Source: DATAPE01 sp034667545 | GTDB taxonomy: Bacteria; Actinomycetota; CADDZG01; WHSQ01 | Reading direction: 5' to 3' | Length of the DNA: 23,680 nt | Assembly (NCBI GenBank): GCA_034667545.1 | Contig: JAXDJR010000038.1 | Span: 1 to 23,680 of the forward strand | Position numbers and translations under genes: made by a program | The notes under the pieces: model-generated | Told to the model about the DNA's origin: nothing | Databases searched by the model: none | Seen by the model: the letters and a program-made list of their open reading frames with translations, nothing else | Shown here: positions 23,559-23,680 of the stretch, piece after piece | How the letters are laid out: the number at the start of each line of letters is the position of its first letter | How positions within the stretch are numbered: the first letter of the stretch is position 1

Positions 23559-23680
23559 ATGTTGACAGGAATCTCTAAAAGCAAGGCCCCCAGGCTTATT
23601 GCCGTCATGAGCCTTGCTTTTCTCTACAGCGCCTTGCACCTTGGCGCAACGGCTCTGGCGTCCACGCCGAAGATGTGCCA
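23559..23680 (+). CDS. Secreted protein of unknown function, cut by window edge
   Basis: ATG 23559 follows AAGGAG by 6 nt, directly downstream of the riboswitch. Forty complete codons are visible: a basic start (MLTGISKSKAPR), a hydrophobic segment (LIAVMSLAFLYSALHLG) and a likely signal-peptidase site around ATALAS, then TPKMC. So it is probably exported. Genes behind c-di-GMP-I riboswitches often encode pili, chitin- or surface-binding and matrix proteins, which fits a secreted product, but the mature part lies outside the window. Confidence 0.82.
   Translation, partial: MLTGISKSKAPRLIAVMSLAFLYSALHLGATALASTPKMC

Overview
The window is GC-rich double-stranded DNA with tightly packed genes, many GTG starts, several genes without a visible Shine-Dalgarno site, a CsoR/CopA copper operon with an actinobacterial-type operator, IclR-type control and tandem ABC exporters. 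Together these suggest the chromosome of a member of the Actinomycetota, probably an environmental lineage. No tRNA, rRNA, CRISPR array, phage or insertion sequence was seen. The organism call is an inference from style; no marker gene is present.

Region 1 (1-2734): a minus-strand pair, a formylglycine-type sulfatase followed by a sulfotransferase, joined by an ATGA overlap. Transcribed away from them is a 93-residue protein that looks like a ribbon-helix-helix DNA binder. The 45-bp gap between the divergent genes holds a perfect 18-bp palindrome with a -10-like hexamer on each strand. Region 2 (2735-7822): a GT39/ArnT-like membrane glycosyltransferase behind a strongly structured leader, a lipoprotein with a seven-repeat beta-propeller, and a secreted protein joining a LamG-like lectin domain to a phosphoesterase through a Thr/Pro/Ser linker. 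Region 3 (7862-11264): a copper module. A small YHS-domain protein is divergent from csoR-copA and a short CDF transporter, around a perfect ATACCC-N5-GGGTAT operator. Region 4 (11368-15774): a SAM-dependent methyltransferase, then a divergent pair of fused ABC exporter half-transporters that probably form a heterodimer.

Region 5 (15925-21812) is the most coherent system: a dihydroxyacetone (DHA) phosphotransferase module. A MIP channel, DhaK, DhaL and a PTS Enzyme I are read on the plus strand. HPr and DhaM are read on the minus strand, meeting them tail to tail, and an IclR-family regulator diverges from dhaM. The full relay from phosphoenolpyruvate through EI, HPr, DhaM and DhaL to DHA bound on DhaK is therefore encoded here, with an uptake channel and no sugar permease. 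The MIP promoter and the dhaM/iclR gap carry related inverted repeats, which suggests that the IclR protein controls both units.

Region 6 (21887-23680): a full-length CDF metal transporter, an SRPBCC-family gene broken by a one-base frameshift in a G run, and a c-di-GMP-I (GEMM) riboswitch. The riboswitch precedes a secreted-protein gene cut by the window edge, and a sigma-28/WhiG-like promoter lies just upstream of it.
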